From Dirofilaria immitis (lineage: Eukaryota > Nematoda > Chromadorea > Rhabditida > Onchocercidae), in assembly GCA_024305405.1 (NCBI GenBank), contig JAKNDB010000068.1:1068501-1132500 (forward strand): a stretch of DNA of 64,000 bases. Reading direction: 5' to 3'. Under the pieces are notes generated by a model. The model made no database searches, was not told where the DNA came from, and worked only from the letters and a program-made list of their open reading frames with translations. Positions 58,310 through 64,000 of the stretch are shown piece by piece. The position numbers were made by a program, and so were the translations under genes. Each line of letters starts with the position of its first letter. Position 1 is the stretch's first letter.

Positions 58310-59417
58310 GTACATCAAAATTACTTTTATTATATTATTATAATTTACAAACTTATTTCATTTGAAGTCCCTTTTATCATATCATCTTATTTTCTAATCA
58401 TCTATTTACGTCTTCGTTCTTTTTAATTTGAAAATATAAAAAGAAGAGAAAAAATGTAAGACAATGGATTAGTAAGAAAGACAGAGAGAGAAAGAGAGAG
58501 AGAGAGAGAGATACAGTAAAATGGGACGAATTAAATTTTTGAAAAAAATTTAACAGTTAAATGCCAGAAAATCAAAATTCTAACTAGTCTACCAAATTCT
58601 TAATGATGTTGCTTGTCATTGGGGATAAATTTTAATACAACCGACAGTATCAGTAAATTTTGTTTTGTTTTTTTTTTTTTATATCGATGCTAATGTCATG
58701 TCTTCAAACTATAAAATGTTCTATCCATTTCTATGTAGAATAATAAAAGTATATCTAAAACAATCAAAAACCGCATATTTCGGTCTGGGAGAATCATTCA
58801 TAAATGTTGTGATCATTTTAACATAAGGTACAAATCATTTTGCTTCAACTGACACAAAAACAAATATTAATGAATGATTGAAATGATAAATATCTATAAA
58901 TTTTATTAAATACATTTGATCTTTTTATATTATGTATGTGTGAAAATTTAAAAAAAAAAAAAAAAATTAGTGGCTAATTATTGTTTTTAAAAATTGCTGA
59001 TTCAAAAATTATATTACATAAAAATTTTGCTATCATTTCTTGTGCATATATTATCTCGTATTTGCACATTCATTATTTCGTAATGATATAGTGATTGTAT
59101 TTTAGAAATAAAAAATGATAATATTATAAAAGATTATTTTATAATTTTATTAAAATATGAATAGGCAAATCATAAGCATTATGCATCTATTCTATGCAAC
59201 ATTCTTGCAATGGATAGATAATATAATTCAGTATTTTAAATAATTGATAAAACTATTATTAACTATTATTTGTTATAAAATTTATTAAAAATAATCATTC
59301 ATTGAAAATTTTACGCCTAATTCGTCTCGAATTTTGGTTTAATTTATCAATTTGATGATTAGCGTTAATCATGCATTTATTGTAAGTAAGAAAGAGAGAC
59401 ATATCAAATCATAATAG
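57991..59417. other. Intergenic, AT-rich, with (GA)n microsatellites
   Basis: Contains GA-rich runs at about 58242-58310 and 58482-58512 and several long A runs. No exon supported; the ORF through the GA tract (58184-58426) is an artefact of the repeat. Confidence 0.6.
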
Positions 59418-61089
59418 TATAAAATGATAATTTTTTGAAGTTAAATAAAATGAATCAATGTTGAAATGACTGACGGAAATGAATTTTATTTTTATTCAAC
59501 ATTTTACGGAAACCACAATTCTCAAAACAACGTATAAAATAGTTAATGATCGATCATATCATCACATAGTGCCTTCACGACTACTATTCCTGAGCAATCC
59601 TGAAATAAAGGGTGACTTAGAGACAAGAGTGTTTCGATCATCTCTGATTACCGATTGCTTTTTTCCCCTAAATTTTTACTTTTTATCAAATTTTTGGATG
59701 CAAGATTGAAATAAAGTAAAGCTGCAAATATCGTAATCGAAGGAAAACTTACTTCTCATGCGATATGCATCAACCCGATAGGGTAAATCAGGCCGAGATC
59801 TATTTCTGTGGTTTATTGCATTTGCAATTATTTGCCATCTATTATAGAATGGCATATAGCCTTGCGTTTCAAGTCCCTTTAAAAACGAAATGAGACATTA
59901 TGTGAATTTGCTATAACATTACATTTTGAGTGAAGATGATTGTAGAAAATTTATTTCGAATTTATATTTTTTGAAGTTAAATTGGTAAGAATTACTTGCA
60001 AAGATGATAAATTTTGATCAGGAATTATCCGTGATGTTACTACCAATATTAGCATGCCGAGGATAAAACATGGTAAGAATGTTTTTGGATATGCACCGGA
60101 TAGTCTTTGGAAACAGACTGGATGAGACATGATAAGATCTTAATGAAGAAAAAGGTCTCGAATGAATTGCAAATATATATTTAAATGAGCAGAATTAAAG
60201 TTCAATGAATTTCGAAAATTTCAGATAAACAAAAAAGAAAATTAGAATCAAGCGAATTTGTAGAGTAAGTGTAAAATTAACGTACAATGAGTTTTAGTCA
60301 ATTTCGTCTCTTTTTTAAATCAGTCAAAAGAAATTAGTATGCAAATCTTCTATACTGTATGACAATTTTTTGATAGTTAATTTGGGCCGTTTGCTCAATA
60401 CATAGTTTCGCCAGAGCCAATAAATAAACCAAATGATTACGTGTATCAGTTTAATTCGCTTTTCACCATTTTTCAAATATTCCTAAATATTTTGTTGAAT
60501 TTTGTTTTTATCAAATTGAATCATAGGTACTTTTCCGTTACCATATCGAAATTCCTTAAATAATGATAAATTGAGTGAAGGAAGCCAATTCTTATGATAA
60601 TATTAGCAAAAAATAAAACTTTTATTTTAGCATATGCAATTATAACGCTTATATTACTTGAAACCTTTCTTGTCAATAATCAAGACCGTTATAGGATTAT
60701 TCACGAAGAATACAGATTCCGGGGCTGATTGTGAAATTGAAATATAATCCAGGAATCACTGGTTTATTTTCATTAGCATCATCATTATTTTATTAACTTT
60801 TGGTTTTTCAAATCTCATTAAAAATATCTGTTATTTTATTCTTTCCCCGGAAAAATTACTTTCAAAATTTTATTAATTGACTGGTTGTTGATTCTGATCT
60901 TTAAAAACATCTTCAGAAGCTTAATATTTATTTTAATAAAAATAATCTGAATTTAACATACAATCTGAGGGTAGCAGCGACAAACATTGCTTGTATGTAA
61001 TCGAAATATTCTGATTCTGAATTCGATGATTGAAATAATTCTTCAATTCTGAACATTGATATATCAAATATGATCTAATATTACTAGTG
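59418..61089. repeat. Inverted duplication block A' (right copy)
   Basis: Reverse complement of 38278-39922 at high identity over about 1.65 kb. It carries the second copy of the three-exon peptide gene on the minus strand. Confidence 0.92.
59562..60130 (-). CDS. Small secreted/membrane-anchored peptide gene, right copy
   Basis: Three exons, 60130-59996, 59876-59753, 59599-59562, with exactly the same exon lengths (135, 124, 38 nt) and splice sites as the copy at 39212-39778; 98 aa. Exon 1 is unchanged at protein level. Replacements in exon 2 change GHMPFHDRW to GYMPFYNRW, and exon 3 changes NTSREGTM to NSSREGTM. The conserved frame and splice sites despite substitutions suggest selection on both copies. 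Function unknown; hydrophobic N-terminus followed by an Arg-rich, Cys-free chain, as in a secreted peptide precursor. Confidence 0.6.
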
Positions 61090-62152
61090 CGAAATGGGCA
61101 AAGTTGAAAATACAATTAATGCAAATCAAGAAATTCATTTTTATGCTGGCAACAATATTAAGCGTTTAAATTTATTGCGATAAGTAACGATAGTAGCGAC
61201 AAATAATCGACAGTGTACATATGCAAATGACTACGCTAGAAAAAACAGCGATAGCTAAATGTAATGAGAATATAGCATTTTATTCTATCTTTCAAGAAAT
61301 ATACCATAAAAATATTATACCAAATCTCATAACATAACTTCAAAATGACTACGAAAGTTTTAACATTCATAAAATAAATTACAAAATCAAAAACTTCGAA
61401 TTCAGTTTTTCAGTAGTTGAAATGAGATTTTGATCACCTAACTTCCGTAGATAAGTTGTTTCAGATGGATAGCGATTTTTTTTAAAGGAATTAAATTGAT
61501 GACGTTTTTCTCGAGCATGGGATAAATATAATGAAGCTGGAAACATTTCAGTTTACCTGAAGAGTACATTCATTCGGTATTTTATTTGTCACTATTACAA
61601 CGAATGTTGCAATTTTGGATATGCAAAAAAAAATGAAATATTCAAAAAAATTTAATTTGAAATTAATATTTTATTTTATTTTGATAAATTGCACAAATCT
61701 TTTGCTCATAATTTTTGATGACCAAAAAGAAGTTAACATCGAGTAAGTTGAATTGATGTGGGAGACAGAACTTTCAAGTAATTTGATTAGGCAATTCCAT
61801 ATGCCGGCAAAATTATTTTAAACCAATAATAGCTTAAATTGAGATTAGAATGCTTCAAACATGTAAATATCAATCACAATAGTTTTATTTAACTATTTTG
61901 CATCAATACATGATATATATGTTTAAGTATAGAGAAATTATGTATGTTGTGCAGAACTTTAGGTAAATTTGAATTCATACGCATGCCATGTCGGTCAGTG
62001 GGCATAACAAATGTGCAAGCTTTGTTCTTTACTTATAAATATATTACAGTATGATGATGATGATATCTCATCATTCTTGAGATACATTCAAAACATCATT
62101 CATGTGAATAAAGAGAGATGTGCTTATAAAATAATTAAATAAAGATACTTAC
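61090..62152. other. Intergenic region containing duplicated block B'
   Basis: Contains B' (61243-61757). Between 61.9 and 62.1 kb a minus-strand stretch encoding CTFVMPTDRHGMRMNSN looks weakly coding and could be a further exon of the carboxypeptidase gene, but its acceptor is poor. Nothing else seen. Confidence 0.4.
61243..61757. repeat. Inverted duplication block B' (right copy)
   Basis: Reverse complement of 40667-41181. It lies about 150 bp to the right of A', whereas a simple inversion of the whole left locus would put it to the left of A'. Confidence 0.9.
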
Positions 62153-63963
62153 ACATTGCGATGTCGATCCTATGGGAGTTGTTAGCTATAAATATATTAA
62201 TAAATAAGCAATTAACAAAAAAATATTGTAATAAAATTACTTTTAATCTTCACGATTAACATTCTAAGACCGTTTAATGATGTAATGCTTGCGGACATTT
62301 GCAAAATAAGCATTCAGCTTCACTTAACATCTATTGATACACTATTTTTCAGAATGTTTATTTGATAATTCTGATTTAATCAGAGTACGACATGGCGCCA
62401 ACAAGAGAGTAGAAGGTGAATTAAGATAAACCTATAGCGCAACTTCTATTTGCAACCTTTTTACGGATATTAAACATAAAACTATTAATCTAAAATCATG
62501 GCTCTAGTATACCATAAACTTAAAGTCTTTCGTTAATTTTACAGAATGTATTTCCTTATTGTCTTGATTATAAGAAAGTAAATTTATGCTCGTCTAATCA
62601 TTCGGATAACTAAAATTATCTATTTTCATCACTCTTTTTAATGGATAAATTCATAACTATCGGATTCCGTGATATACTTATAATAATTGAAAGTTCAGAA
62701 AATTGTTAAAAAATGTGTTGAAATGTTGAAATGTGGATAACGATAGCTAAACATACAGTGAATTGTGGTAATAATGGTTGACGATCCCAACTGAACGGTG
62801 ATATATCATTATAATCTTTTTGACGTATGAAATTTGTTAACACTTGAAGCATTTGACCAGGACGATCTATTGGAACCGCATGGCCTGCACCCTATAATGA
62901 ATGATTTGATAAAAACAGTATTTTATTCATGCGAAAATTTTGATCGAATCTGACTGATTAATATGAAACATGCTTAGTTTCTTAATGAAACAACTCCTGG
63001 AATCTTTTGAAGGAATAGTCGAGATTAGAAGATAAATTTCGATTTTTATGCATTCCTAACCTTAATGGTAACTAAGTCAATTGTTGCGACGTTTTTTCAA
63101 AGCGTTTCGTATAACCACCAATTTGTGGATCTAGTTGCATTCCTAATCGGTAATGCCAAGGATTTTTTTCATTCGTATTCTTAAACATTTCATAATTCAA
63201 TATATTTTGATCAAATAAAATAACTCATTAATGATTCTTATCTGAGTCGAGAAAATTGCTTATATCTGTTAAATTATCTATAGTACGGGATTCTCTTTTC
63301 ATTGTTTAATGAATACTGAAATTTTAGCTTAAAATCCATCACCATTTTGGAATATGTATTTCGAAAAAGTATATAGCCATTTTTATAATTTGCATCAATT
63401 CATTACAATTTATTTTCTCTTCCCCATCTATATACCTCATGATAAATATAATCCGAACAGGATTTGACATAGTCATTAACTTTTAATTAGTATATTACTT
63501 CTTTTCAAACAAACTTGCCATATTGTAAGATTTGGCAAATTTTTCAATAAACCATTCAGCCTGCAAAAAGTTGCATACAGCATCTAAATCACCGTTATAG
63601 ATAAGCGTTCGTAACGGATAATTACTATCGAGTAATTGTTGAAAAAATTGCGTTGTATCATTGTATAAACTCTTGTAGGTGTCAGTAATATTTTCGCTGC
63701 AAATAATGTTCAATAAATAGTTTATGAGAAATAATATTAATTGTTGATCTCAATTTCATGTTTCAGAAACGAATCATATGCTTATTTCTAAAATTTATCA
63801 ATATGAAATAAGGCTTACTTGCAAAGTTGATGTGGTGGAATATAATCTGGTATATGAAGAGCATGACGTACGTAATCTTGATTAAGATATTTTTTGCGCT
63901 GTTGAACATGTAGCACGGAAAACCGTCAAGTGCATCAGTTGAATGTTTGTAAATTATCCGTGA
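62153..63963 (-). CDS. Serine carboxypeptidase (S10, cathepsin A-like), C-terminal part
   Basis: Exons visible: 63963-63819, 63696-about 63499, 63179-63061, 62891-62757, 62185-62153; the gene continues past the right edge and perhaps further left. Family landmarks: YLNQDYVRHALHIPD, LIYNGDLDAVCNFLQAEWF (catalytic Asp) and GAGHAVPIDRPGQML (catalytic His). The Ser motif lies upstream, outside the window. Frame breaks: one A short in the run at 63890-63895 (before YLNQ) and in the run at 63092-63097 (before VATIDLVTIKG); the exon ending near 63499 is also out of phase with the next. After the His motif the sequence runs to PLLPQFT and then, across a GTATGT intron, LTTPIGSTSQC and another donor, so there may be a C-terminal extension. 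Role: lysosomal or secreted protease removing C-terminal residues. Confidence 0.88.
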
Positions 63964-64000
63964 CTATAACAAAATTATAATGAGAAGCAGCAAAATTCCC

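Noticed and set aside
59479..59709. ORFs at 59479-59709 (+) and 39628-39879 (-) that match each other
   Set aside because: They are antisense or intronic frames of the duplicated peptide gene; their similarity only reflects the block duplication.

Overview
The window looks like nuclear DNA of a spirurid or filarial-like nematode. The evidence is very AT-rich intergenic DNA, many small phase-consistent introns with GT...TTTCAG borders, spliced-leader-type acceptors a few bases upstream of several start codons, and a gene set that reads as nematode orthologs: rle-1/Roquin, a vWA+ZP cuticlin like CUT-6, rab-35, csn-5, vha-12 and an hnRNP F/H protein. The species cannot be fixed from sequence alone. 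No bacterial operon, CRISPR array or tRNA was found. Gene models below were built by hand from splice sites, reading phase and recognised protein families.

Layout. 0-10 kb, minus strand: the N-terminal part of Roquin/RLE-1 (runs off the left edge), eEF1A lysine methyltransferase 1, and an LSM12-like protein with a poly-Thr N-terminus. 11-13.3 kb, plus: CSN5. 14-16 kb, minus: ribosomal protein uL14 (rpl-23), with an unrecognised small membrane-protein gene upstream. 17-19 kb, plus: Rab35. 21-30 kb, minus: an 18-exon vWA/ZP cuticlin with a long Thr/Asp-rich tail. 30-38 kb: simple repeats, an unrecognised minus-strand gene and an orphan exon. 38-41 kb and 59-62 kb: two blocks present in inverted copies, each copy of the first block carrying an intact three-exon gene for a 98-residue secreted or membrane-anchored peptide. 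43-47 kb, plus: V-ATPase subunit B, with an antisense bacterial-type LepA/EF4 fragment in intron 5. 49-54 kb, plus: hnRNP F/H-like protein with three qRRMs. 55-58 kb, plus: an unrecognised Cys-rich single-pass membrane protein. 62-64 kb, minus: C-terminal half of a serine carboxypeptidase (runs off the right edge).

Two patterns stand out. First, at two genes a tandem array sits exactly on a 3' splice site, so that acceptor and exon-start sequence is repeated: 7 x 87 bp in the cuticlin, about 13 x 39 bp in the membrane-protein gene. Second, conserved genes repeatedly carry single-base deletions, mostly in short homopolymers (rpl-23, cuticlin, vha-12, hnRNP, carboxypeptidase). Most likely this is residual consensus error, but it matters for anyone using ORF calls from this sequence. 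The genes are ordinary nematode housekeeping and cuticle genes with no evident shared pathway. The possible novelty lies in the duplicated peptide gene, the splice-site arrays and the LepA fragment.
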